From Reticulitermes speratus (Eukaryota > Arthropoda > Insecta > Blattodea > Rhinotermitidae): 64,000 nt of DNA. Every line of letters starts with the position of its first letter. Within the stretch, counting starts at the first letter, position 1. Below, piece by piece: positions 1-10,779 of the stretch. Below the pieces are notes generated by a model. The model did no database searches, had not been told where the DNA came from, and was given only the letters and a program-made list of their open reading frames with translations. A program made the translations under genes and the position numbers. The stretch spans positions 30,801,611 to 30,865,610 of the forward strand of contig JAJKFL010000011.1 in assembly GCA_021186555.1 (NCBI GenBank). The letters run 5' to 3'.

Positions 1-531
1 ATATGATGATTATACCGGTGAATGAGAGCGAATAGTGTCATTATACACACGAAATGGAATCATATAATGTCACAGTTTATAAATATACATGTAACTAACA
101 ATTCTGTCTTATAACAGTTAATATAACAGAAAAAAATCTGTCGACATCTTAAATGGGACCTTTACAGTGAACCATGAAATGGAGAAAGAAAAACCATTTG
201 ACTGTTCATCAAATGTGTTCGAGTATTTCCTTCAAATCACAATAAATGTACAACCTAAATCTGCACTAGTGAACAAATGAAGGGCGACTAGCTGGGTTGA
301 TACGCAAGACGCCTAGGAGAGATAAGAACTGGATATAGAATACTAGGCAGAAAATGTGAATGGAGGTGAAATGTGAGATTTGAGGTTCTCACAGTGGTGC
401 CTATGACCATTAATGCTGTCTGCAATGTGACACCATGTAGACAAATATGGGACTCCATAAACATGTGAACGGTGCATGAGATCTATCATGAACTCCTGGC
501 ATTCTTCCTAGCTACAAAATCTGTAGGTGTT

Positions 532-537
532 TTTATT
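532..537 (-). terminator. Possible poly(A) signal of PPAT
   Basis: AATAAA on the minus strand, about 155 bp past the PPAT stop codon. It is the first canonical hexamer downstream, so it fits a short 3' UTR. No transcript evidence is available. Confidence 0.4.
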
Positions 538-692
538 TGACAGTATTTGGCTTGTACAGCATCAGCTGTGCTCTTACATATGGTGAAGGTTTTGGACAAC
601 CAGTCAATACCCTGCCTCATAAAATGACCACCACCGCCTTACGTGATTAAGCAACTGAGCGGGCTAAGTTTCAGTCTGGCTCCTCCAACCTG

Positions 693-1973
693 CTACCACT
701 CTAGTTTTTCTGGATAGTTCCCTGTAAGGCACGCTGTGCAGTGACCAACTTTACTCGAATTCTTCTCAGCAATTCGGTACCTCACAGCCTGAACCAAACC
801 GTCTACCGAGAGGTACGCTAGACTGTCAGCACCTACAACACAAATAATTGTTACTTGGGTTTACAGCAGCCAATAATCTGAAGTACTTGTAGAGATATGC
901 GATATGATGAAAACAGCATATGCTTTCAATGTTACTGCCTTGGGATATGACATTGTGCAGCCTGGTAGAATAATTCATCTTAGGGCGAGACATCCTGTTG
1001 TGACATACAGATAACCAAATGAACAGAAGGACCGTCAACAACAACAGTTTGACAGTGTCTTTATTGTCAAAAGACTAAGCTACAAATATAACCTTTAACT
1101 GAACAACAAAGTAAGGTTAAGTTCCTCTCATTTTTTTCTTTTGCATATTTTCCTTTTAAGCAAATATAATTACACAAACAGTTTGATTACAGATTTTACC
1201 ATTCCTTGGGACACCAACATTTATCTTGCACCCTAATGCTTACATGTACATCGTAAGGAAGAAATGTGAACTAGTCTTAAAATACGGCGCATAAAACATA
1301 TCACATACTTTAATACATTATTTTAATATATACTTGAATATTTTAACAAAAGTTTCAGCAACGACAAACAAAACCCATTTAACAATGTAAGATTGAGATG
1401 TCAATCATTTTACTTTACTAAGGTGTTGTATGTAAGTTTTTTCTCACATATATTTTTAACCTGTGTCTGACTATGGCTTGTAAATAAGCCGAAACATGTC
1501 GAATTTTCAACTATATTAAATTGTCAAAATATACTTGTGACTGACAGTCCTTTTGTTCATTTGTTTAGAATTACTCATATCTGGTCATTAAGTTTCAACC
1601 CACTGTTAATTAGTGACCCTTTCAAAATAACTTTTACTTACCAACATGTTTTGCCAGTTTCACAGGATCCAGTTTGTTTGCAATAAGTTCTTCTCGTGTT
1701 GGGATATTAATGCCCATGTAGCATGGATACTGAAGTGGTGGTGATGCCACTCTTACGTGAACCTGAAATAAAATCTGTTCAGTTTCCTTTCACTGCAGTG
1801 GTTGCTGTTCAGAAATGTCAGGTAACACAACCAGATTAATTTTTTACATCTTGAAATTAATACAATAACAAATGAACACTGCTTATTTCATGTTGTGTTT
1901 CAAATTTAGTCACAGCTTTTCTCATTTTAAAAGCTTATTCTGAACATCACTTCATCATCTACTACTACTACTA

Positions 1974-2023
<50 letters not shown>

Positions 2024-5000
2024 TACATTTGTAACAGATTCCAAGCCAATTCTGGATTGAATAAAGAACTTGATAACAGCACAAACATTGTTTGTTTTAA
2101 TTCCCAATTTGAAGTAAAAAACACAATTCAAATGCTGGTAAGCCAACACAGTCTGATTTTACCTCCTTTGCACCAGCATCTCTCAACAGCTTTATTATAG
2201 GACCAATAGTGTTTCCTCTAACAATGGAGTCATCAATGAGAATCAGCTTTTTGCCTCGCACATTTTCTGACAGAGCCCCAAACTTCTTAGCTACACCGAG
2301 CTGCCTGAGCCGTGTGCTGGGCTGGATGAACGTCCTTCCGACGTAGCGGTTTTTACAGAGCACCTCTGCGAAGGGTATCTTTGACTGAAAGCACATCATC
2401 AAGTTACATTAGCCCTTACTTACAATGCAACGTGGACAAAATGTACCAGCACTAAGGTACAAAAGAAAATTTAGTTATTCTCTATAGCAAACACTGATAT
2501 TCTGAAGATAGCAAACACTGATATTCTGAAGAACTACTACTACTACTAAACGTTTTTTGAAAAAATACGTTACTAACACAGATATGACATGAATGGACTT
2601 TTGAGATTATAATCGTAACACAGTGAGTTCCTTTGTTCCTAATGTACCGCAACGTGTTAGCGTCTTAAAAAAGAACGCTGTTAAACATGCTGACATGTTC
2701 CACCTAGTCCCAAACATAAAGATCCACTTTGATACACGACACTGTGCTGATGAAGGTATCAATTTAGCAGTGACGAAGCACCTACTTTACACATGAAGCT
2801 TGCATTTAATATGACAAATATTACAACTCCATTAACATTTTAATTTAAAATAAAGTTTCTTCTGCAATGTTCTATGCTCTAACTCTGTGCACTTCCTTCA
2901 TTTGGCTCTGTACAAAAACCAGTAACGTATTTGTGATACCGTATTAATAGCACCTCTATGACAAAAAGTATGGATGATCACTTGCGCCTCAACTGACATC
3001 AGTTTTCAGTGACAACAACGGTCTTACGCACCTCCCTTGAGAAGCCGTGGGCAGCTGCAGTTCCTGATTCAGGAACAGAACTAACAATGTCAGCATTTAC
3101 CCATGCTTCTCTTGCCAGTACTCGCCCACATTGCATCCTCACAGAATATACCATCTGACCTGTAAAGAAAACTGACTAAAAATAAACTGTGAAATCCAAT
3201 TTACAATTGTAGTTTAAATACAATACATTTCATGTGCCACTGTTTCCCAACAGGTGGTGAACATACTCTAGTTATTGATATATATATATATAACCAAACA
3301 CACAAATACATAAAAGCATGCATGTGCGCACACATTTCACCATATCTTGAAGAATTACTGTTTTATAACTAGCATGAATTTTCAATTTTTTTTTATTTAC
3401 TAATCTGAATAGTTTATCTTCCTTTCTGTATTGTGGTGTTTATGAGACTTAGTGCTTAGGAACAGGACATAAAATTATGTACTGTTTTACAGCTGGTCAC
3501 TGTAACCTTCTGAGAACAGGTAGTGAAGCAAAACTACCAACCCCAGATGCTTGCAAGATAGATATTTGTGCATTCTTTTTAACCGTGAACATTGAATGTG
3601 TGTGACTACACATACTTATTCTTCTTGGCAGTTAACTTGATCTCTGTTAGTGCTGGGTGAAGAGGCATGCTGGTACAGCTGGCACAGGGCACAAAGTTCC
3701 GTTTTCTCTCCATTTCAGAAAGCACTGTCATATAACTCTTTAGTCGTTTTTAAACAAGAGAGTGGAGTGGAGTTTGGTGTGCAGTCTCCCTTGCTTTATT
3801 GACTGTCCTAGAAGTTTGAAAATGGGACCCAGCTTCACATTGCGAGAGATAGTGCACTTCTAACAGAGTAAATGTTTTTGGGTAAGGTACAATGATGCCT
3901 GGCCATTCCAACCTGACCCAAGCAGTGGCTCGACCAGCTGTGTGCAGTGGTAGGGAGCTCAGGTATCAAGATAACCGCATCTATCTAAATATTAATATCA
4001 CATCAAACCAGCAATTTTTATATCTAAATAACAAACACTTGCCAGTAATAATAATATCTGCAGAAAATTGCATGATTTTTTTAGAATATGGGACAGAAGG
4101 AAATCAATGCTCAAGAAACCTGTTGATTTACCCCATCAACAATCACATAAAAAACTGCCTCACTTGATTAGCTTTAAATGACATACCAGAAACACTTATT
4201 GACTAAAAAATCTTCACAATAATCTGCTATGCTGGATTAAACCTGAATAGAAAATGTGATTATATTCCACAGTATTACTACATTTACTAACCCTCAAATA
4301 TGCTGTCTGAACGAGCAAAGTATACATATTCAAATATACAAAAGGCTTGTGGTTTGGCATTTGGTCGTTCAACAATGCCAATAGTCCTGATGCCATGTTT
4401 AGTCATTTCCACTATTTCTCCAGGGCGCACCTCCCGCTCATATCGTGCACCAATTGACAGGAAGCCACAAGACTCAGATGAGATAACCCAGCCTTCTTCC
4501 ATTTGGTCTTCATTGAGGTCACCTGCAATATCAATCAGACCATGAATAGTACAACCACCGCAACTGCACAGAAGTTCCAACAGAAGAACACTGAACTCAG
4601 ATTTACACAATTCCACAAACCAAAAGCAAGCAAAACCTCATGTTAATTATGATGAAATACAAATATAATGAACATATACATAATATAATGTATTTTACAC
4701 AAGGAAACATGAAACAAGTCTCCAAAACTATATACGAGTATATGCATGGTACAGGAGAATGGCTAAACCCAGACATAATAATGGAAGTCACACTGTGGTA
4801 CTCCGAGTTATGACGCTGGGTTGTCATCTGATTAAAACATACCACTTCCATCTTCAGGGCTGAAGTCAAGCTGAAAGGTAATTATGTTCCTCCAAAATTG
4901 TGGTACCCACATCCTAGATTATGACACTGTCATAACCCAGAAAACTGTGATATGAATTTCACAACAAAAAACTCAAAAACCATATTATAATAATAAAACT

Positions 5001-8000
5001 AATGTTATGATAATATAGTACAGGGTATTTGATATTTAGGCAGTTGGTATTACACATTAGGGAAACTTCCCGCTACTATGGACTCCAAACATTTTTAACT
5101 ACAATTACTGAGGTCTCATTGGACACTATCCTGAACCACAATGGAGTAAAGAGCAGGATAATTTCATGGTAATATTGTTATCATAACATTTAGTCTCACA
5201 AACCTGTACATAACAATGCCTCTCAATTAACTCACCCTGTACAAATGCTGGGTCTGGACATGTGCCATGACTGCTGATGGGACACTAGTTTTCTTACACA
5301 TACTAATACAATAAAAACTGATACAGTGAACAAGAAATCAAGTATTAAAACAATCTACTCACCTCACACTCTGAAAAATTCTTCCGTGTAATAAAGCAGG
5401 TAAGGCAATCCCATTACAGGCCTGTACAGGCCACTAGGGTTCCAGGAGGTTGAGGTTCCCAGATTTCTAGACAATTGGCACATGAAGGTGGTAAGGTTAT
5501 CAGCCCTACGCACCAGCCGCCTTTATCCCCCAGGAAATATTCGTGGTACTCATTTCTGTTAGAGGCTGAGTCGACCCCAGGGCCATAGTGCGACCGAAAG
5601 GATTATGTCAATGAAAAATTCCAATGACACCATCGGGAATCGAACCCGCGACCTTCCGACTTGTAGAGCAGTGCCTCAACCAACTGCGCCACTGCGGTTC
5701 CGTGTAATCACAAAGCTTAAAAGAAGAAACAGTTTGTCTCTCACCATTCATAAGTTTGAGGGGGACAATTTTCCCAATGCAGAGAGGTCTGTTGCCATAC
5801 GGATCACGCACACCGTATATACGATCCTTCTGCAGAATGACGAGTGAGTAGGAGAGTGGCGCAAGTTGCATGAGGTGTTTGATTCTTGCTGGCCAGTCTG
5901 GTCCATTAACTTCGCCTTCTGGAGGATTCAGACACAGAGCCTGTGTGATTAGTTCACTGTCGGAGTGAGTGGACAGACCAACTCCTCGACCCAATACCTG
6001 CAGACACACCACAGTGTCACATCAATTTACAAGCATTTCCTACAAGGAAACAGAACAAAGACAAATTACGAAACAGTACACAATGCTCCTTGTAGGCTTT
6101 TGTTTTCAGAGTGCATTAAATGTTGAATATTATTAAATACAAAATACACCACTATTACCTGCCTCTGGACATGATTCTGAGCCAGTTCTCTTCCCTCCCA
6201 TCCTCACAAACTACTTTTCTGACATCCATCTTAATAATATTTACCTACCTCCTTCTTCATCTTTCAATAGACTACTTTTTACCCACCAAAATTCTGTATG
6301 CATTCCTTGTCTCCCCCTTCACAGTTACATGTCTGTCTACAGAAATCTTCCTAAAACCCCTCTCTCATTTGATACATGTTTTCATATTTGTTTTACGTAT
6401 CATTTATTTTTGATTCTTCAAATGTGATCAATCCGGTTGCATCATACACAAAAGTTTTCTTTTGTGCCTTTTCTCCGTAACATAGAATTATGCACAGCAG
6501 GGAGGCAGCTGTCGCTGGTTGCTGTGCAGCAATTGATTTTGTCGCTCTATGGCACAGTGCAGTCATTCTTAAAAAGACATTTACTCACCCAGTCCAAAAA
6601 TGTCCTGCATATTATGGTCTCTAAATGTTCATTACCACATTCACAACAGCCTGTCTGCCATTGGTCTACATTCTGAACCTAATGAATCCAGTCCACAACC
6701 TCCTCCCACGTTTCTTAGCGATAATATTATCCTCCCATCTATGCCTAGGTCATCCAGGTAATCTCTTCCCTTCGGGTTTTCCAGTAACACTCTGTGTGAA
6801 TTTCTCATCTCTCCCCATGCATGCCACATCCCCATCCAGCTTATCCTCTTTAGTTTCATAAACCCAATAATATTTGTGATGGGGTAAGAACTGTCAAATA
6901 TACCATTTAATTTTTCAGGCATACATTTATAACACATGTCCATACTGACAGAATTAATATTCACAATACACACAACAATGATGACGACAACAATAACAAG
7001 CACAAAAACAACCAAACACGTACCATCTTGCGCAGGGACCCACAGTTTACAAGCTCTCCATTATGTGCAACAGCCAATGCCCCATGAGCTGTATGGACAA
7101 CAAACGGCTGGCAGTTAACTTCTTCCGATGCTGCACTTGTGGAGTAACGTGTGTGGCCAATTCCCAGGTTTCCTACAATTGTATAATAACAATCATAAAT
7201 GTATGCCAGCTAATATAGAAGACTGTTTTAAATGTGCCTCGGCATGAAAAGGATTAAGCAGTTATTATATTAAAGCAATTTTTATAGCCTTTCCCTGAAC
7301 TTTGATCTCCTGAATACGTGTAATGTCACTTTTACAAGCTAAAATAATTCACAGTTCAACTTTACCTTTCAACTTCTTCATTGAATCATCACTGAAGACA
7401 TTACTGATCATGCCCATGCCCTTGTGCACATGGAATGACTTGGCACCGGTACCCTCGCTTGTTACAATTCCAGCACTTTCCTGCCCTCTGTAAGGAAAAC
7501 CACAAACTGCATTATCCACATGACTATGTTGATTAAAGAAGTACTTTATTACCGTCTCCACAACTATATTAACACTCAGTATTGTCAAATTATGCATAGC
7601 TACATGTTTTAACTGAAATGGTCACCTTCATGCCATTTGGCATTACAAAAATGTAAGCAAATAGCAATTATGTTAAAACTGTGCCACTGAAATGAGATCT
7701 CATTCACAGAACAGTTTTACTGTACATGCAATCTGTTTACATTCTTGTGATGCCACATGACCTGATGATGACCGTTTCAGTAACCAAGTATGTCTTTAAT
7801 ATCGTAAAGCACAATGGGATGCCTAGCATTAAACTGACTATGCAGAGCCGTGTGATCCACAGAAAAATCCCAAATCCCTGCTACACGTGAACCCTAGTTG
7901 TCTAACACATGGCTACTTCCTTTGTTCAGAGCTTACTACTCAGTAGGTGCCTGCTACCGAACATTAATCACGTCAGTAACGCTCAGTACAATACAAAACA

Positions 8001-9612
8001 ATTTTTAACCTGCTTTCCTTTTCTATTGGGAGAACGCAATCTTATAAGATGACAGTGCTGTCTCACTGTCTCTCTTTGTGTCTCCATTTCAACTTCTGAA
8101 CCGGCAAACCAATCTTCACAAAACTTAGTACAAACACTGAAGCACTGGAGGCCATCTCAAAATTATACTTTTCAATTTCCTACAACCATTAATAACAAAA
8201 TGGCTGGCTGATATATCAACTTGTGAGGTAGGAATAACACTAATTTAAAGTTCTTGAATGATTCATGGTAACAGAATCTAAAAAAAATTAGAAACTTTCA
8301 TTGCAGTACTGTTTTTACAGAATGTACAATAACAATATGGCAGCCATGCAAAAATTTTCTTTAGCATTCAGTGTGATGGTAGTAATTAATAAATCACTCA
8401 AGCTGAACAAATGAAATTTGGTACAGAACATATCATAAACATTCCTATATACCATATATGAAATACTGTTTTTACACCAACAATTACAAACATGGTGACA
8501 GTATGAAATTTTGATGTTATATCCAACAAATATAACACACAACCAGTCCCTAAGTAATATGTTTTAATAACAATATTACAAAATCAATATATATTCATCA
8601 AACACAACATATATTTGTCAAAGAGAACCAACGGCTGTATTACTTCAGCTTTTACCTAAGCCATCACAAGGCTGTACAAAATTTACAGACATGTGTAATG
8701 TACAACAATGCAAGTAATATCATTCAAGATGGAGATCTCAGAATTGTCAAATTCAATACCCATAAATATCATGAATAATACATTACAACAGAAACTTTTC
8801 AGCAAACAGTTATGAAAATATTATGGTTTATTGCTGCTGGAAAAGCAGGTGCACACCGTACGCAAATGTAAGAATCAAATCATTAAATTCACAGGCAGTG
8901 GTCACATATGTCATAACCCATGGATGTAAAGTCCAGGGGTTTAGACTGAAACATGTAGCTGTTGGTTCTCTATAATGAATACATGCTGTGTTCTGTGTAT
9001 GAGTCGTGTTCAGATAACAATATTTACACATTTGCAGAACTATAAATTTAAGTAACAGGATCACAGGCTTTATGAATTCTGCTCAGAACTCCTCCTTTAT
9101 AGTGGGCTGGGACAGTGTAGTCGGTATAGCAACTTGGTACAGGCTGGACGGTCTGGGGGTCAAATCCCGGTGGGGGCGAGATTTTTCGCAGCCAGCGAGA
9201 TTGGCCCTGGAGCCCACCCAGCTTCCTATACAATGGGTACCGGGTCTCTTTCCCGGGGGTAAAGCGGCCGGGGCGTGGAGTTGACCACCCACCCCCATCT
9301 AGTGCCAGGGTTAAAGAAAGAGTACAGCTATACCTCTACTTCCCCTTTGGGCCTTCATGGCTTGTTCTAGGGAGAACTTTACCTTTACCTTACTCCTCCT
9401 TTATACTGGACATGTAGCAAATAATACCTGTGCTGCAGTGCCACGAGTCCAAGGCAGATTACTTGTGCTACATCTATTTGTGTGGGCCACTCTCCACTAG
9501 CGATGCAACCAAATACACCACATTCGTGTGTGAGACCTGTCTCCTCCTTGCCAATTACTGTTTTAGTTGATTCCTTCTCAACTATTATCTCTGTTGAGTC
9601 ACATGAAGCCAT
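693..9612 (-). CDS. PPAT: Amidophosphoribosyltransferase (GPAT), 9 coding exons
   Basis: This enzyme converts PRPP and glutamine to 5-phosphoribosylamine, the first committed step of cytosolic de novo purine synthesis. Exons, in transcript order: 9612-9428, 7487-7366, 7172-7024, 5997-5745, 4522-4292, 3159-3032, 2384-2163, 1762-1642, 832-693. All introns are GT..AG and phases agree, giving 516 aa (human 517). Seen: the nucleophile Cys31 in [16 protein letters not shown] after a 30-residue propeptide, HTRYSTS and NGELVN of the Ntn glutaminase domain, SDSELITQ, and the PRPP motif DDSIVRGNT at 407-415. The four Fe-S ligands of the family are present at Cys324, Cys444, Cys502 and Cys505 (GHCTACLTG). 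The protein ends KLEW as in vertebrates. A good splice acceptor lies 15 bp before the ATG (exon would start at 9627), so an upstream, probably non-coding exon is expected; those 15 bp are open in frame, so a longer N-terminus is not excluded. SINEs sit just inside introns 1 and 4. Confidence 0.97.
1955..2024. repeat. (TAC)n trinucleotide microsatellite
   Basis: About 20 nearly perfect ACT/TAC units with one interruption, in intron 7 of PPAT. The run reads as poly-Ser in one minus-strand frame, but that is a by-product of the repeat. Confidence 0.9.
4790..4945. repeat. Degenerate hairpin repeat (CTGAAGATGG family)
   Basis: Located in intron 5 of PPAT. It holds the minus-strand CCCTGAAGATGGAAG core and ends in a sequence related to GACACTGTCATAACCCAGAA, the arm ends shared by copies elsewhere in the window. 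Arms are badly eroded. Confidence 0.4.
5393..5697 (-). mobile_element. tRNA-derived SINE, family A, with 11-bp TSD
   Basis: On the minus strand this begins with a tRNA-like head: box A-like GTGGCGCAGTTGGTTGAGGC and box B GGTTCGATTCCCG, followed by a body of about 220 bp ending GGGATT. It is flanked by perfect copies of TTCCGTGTAAT at 5382-5392 and 5698-5708. A second copy lies at 21041-21346 on the plus strand. It sits in PPAT intron 4 with its TSD 35 bp from the exon 4 donor, in the same orientation as the gene. Confidence 0.9.
6640..6890 (-). mobile_element. LINE 3'-end relic
   Basis: Minus-strand piece related to the LINE C-terminal and tail segments at 12.8-13.2 and 40.4-40.7 kb (shared landmarks such as ATTATCCTCCCATCTATGCC and CTTCCCTTCGGGTTTTCC). 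Frames are broken. It lies in PPAT intron 3. Confidence 0.5.
8080..8540. repeat. Degenerate ~150-bp tandem repeat
   Basis: Three poorly conserved units recur in PPAT intron 1, each with ACTGTTTTTACA (or a related T-rich block) followed about 20 bp later by AAxATGGC, and a segment resembling GAACAAATGAAATTTGGTAC. Nothing coding is visible. The call rests on visual similarity alone. Confidence 0.35.
9102..9391 (+). mobile_element. tRNA-derived SINE, family B, with 14-bp TSD
   Basis: A 290-bp element with a tRNA-like head (GTAGTCGGTATAGCAACTTG, then box B GGTCAAATCCC), a body with CCCATCTAGTGCCAGGGTTA, and a tail CTTTACCTTTACCT. It is flanked by perfect 14-bp duplications of ACTCCTCCTTTATA at 9088-9101 and 9392-9405. 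It is the best preserved family B copy here and a good reference for the others. It lies antisense in PPAT intron 1, with the TSD 22 bp from the exon 1 splice donor. Confidence 0.92.
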
Positions 9613-10480
9613 TTCACTAACAACTACCTGAAAATAAATCGCAAGTTGCTGAATAACACAAGCGGTGAGGAAATGTTTGGCTTTGATCTAGAGATGCAAT
9701 TACACAATCAAGCACATAAAGCTTTCCTGTGTAGGCTGTAACAAACAGGATCACAAGCTTCATAAATTTCTGTGACATGATAATCAGGTTTAAAACTGAA
9801 TTCTTTAATTTCAGCTCGTTAAATAGTCACAATCTTATTACTACAGTTCATTCTAATATATGCAACACATATATGTGTACTAGCATAAAGCTCACTTAAA
9901 TTTCCAATATGAATATCTGACAGCTCTCATCTCTGTCTATGATTTCCAAAGATCACTATTTCCCTCTTACACGTTACAATCCTTATGGGATAATAAGAAA
10001 TCACAACTTTACTGAATACGCATACAACTGACTTAAAAACTTCTTGCAAAGACTGCTCGATAGAATAAGAGCGCTACTAGAGATAACTTCTTATTGTCTA
10101 AGGTGCAGGTCAGTGGTGAAGAGAACCAGTCAGGGCCCTTGTGACTAGATAATCAGGGGCCCTTCCTATAATTATTAGCGAAAGTACTCCCAGCCCTCAC
10201 AAGATACTGCCTTGTGGTTGAAGAACGGAATCCTGCCCGAAATAACCCACAACAAATTTTAGTACTCTGTTGGTATGGGAGGGAGAAAGCCTGTGCCATG
10301 GGGGCCCTATGGACACCAGTGGTGCATGTGCTATACCAACTGAAACATAGCTAGTTACATTTAGACTGCCTCATAATGATATGCTGTTTTTGCCAATAAC
10401 TGATACCTGGTGTACGTATCTCTTAACTATAACAATAACTCCCGCATGAGGACAGGATAATGACAGAATTTCAACTTATT
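9613..10480. other. Upstream flank of PPAT exon 1
   Basis: Holds the predicted acceptor of the 5'-most PPAT intron (exon boundary at 9627, minus strand, pyrimidine-rich tract then CAG). No repeat, promoter element or open frame was recognised in the rest. The PPAT promoter should lie further upstream, possibly in the more CpG-rich 12.1-14.1 kb stretch. Confidence 0.4.
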
Positions 10481-10535
10481 TTACTTACATAACCAACATA
10501 TTGCACCAAAATGTAACTAACTAAGTATGTCACTT

Positions 10536-10580
10536 AACCCTACATATGTTTCGGCTCAAAATGAGCCATCATCAGGGGTT
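10536..10580 (-). ncRNA. Candidate hammerhead ribozyme (left arm)
   Basis: Minus-strand copy of the motif at 10673-10719: helix I AACCC (complement of 10576-10580) with GGGTT (complement of 10536-10540), CTGATGA at 10575-10569, the same helix II and extra U, GAA, helix III ACATATGT at 10549-10542, and H17 A at 10541. Helix I is one pair shorter than in the right arm. Confidence 0.55.
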
Positions 10581-10672
10581 TCTAGTTTTTGAGCTTCCAC
10601 TTGAACACTTTCTTCGGTATAATTTAAAAAACATGTACTGTGAGTTCTGTTGGAGCCATGGTTTGGACACTG

Positions 10673-10719
10673 TAACCCCTGATGATGGCTCATTTTGAGC
10701 CGAAACATATGTAGGGTTA
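10673..10719 (+). ncRNA. Candidate hammerhead ribozyme (right arm)
   Basis: Helix I: TAACCC (10673-10678) pairs with GGGTTA (10714-10719). Core box CTGATGA is 10679-10685. One extra U follows (10686). Helix II: GGCTCA (10687-10692) pairs with TGAGCC (10696-10701) over a TTT loop. Core GAA is 10702-10704. Helix III: ACAT/ATGT (10705-10712) with no loop, so it is palindromic and may favour a dimer. H17 is A at 10713, giving a GUA cleavage triplet. The extra U is the only departure from the consensus. Small palindromic helices III are known in Penelope-like elements and retrozymes. Activity is untested. Confidence 0.6.
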
Positions 10720-10779
10720 AGTGACATACTTAGTTAGTTACATTTTGGTGCAATATATTGGTTATGTAAGTAATATATT

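Larger units (their letters stand above)
10481..10775. repeat. Long inverted repeat, ~98-bp arms
   Basis: The left arm 10481-10578 and right arm 10676-10773 are reverse complements with about one mismatch, separated by about 97 bp of unique sequence. Each arm carries a complete hammerhead-like motif reading outward, on the minus strand in the left arm and on the plus strand in the right arm. The near identity implies recent formation or gene conversion. Confidence 0.9.

Noticed and set aside
1927-2124. Poly-Ser open frame
   Set aside because: It is the translation of the (TAC)n microsatellite in PPAT intron 7.
4300-4545. Plus-strand 81-aa open frame
   Set aside because: It is the antisense shadow of PPAT exon 5.
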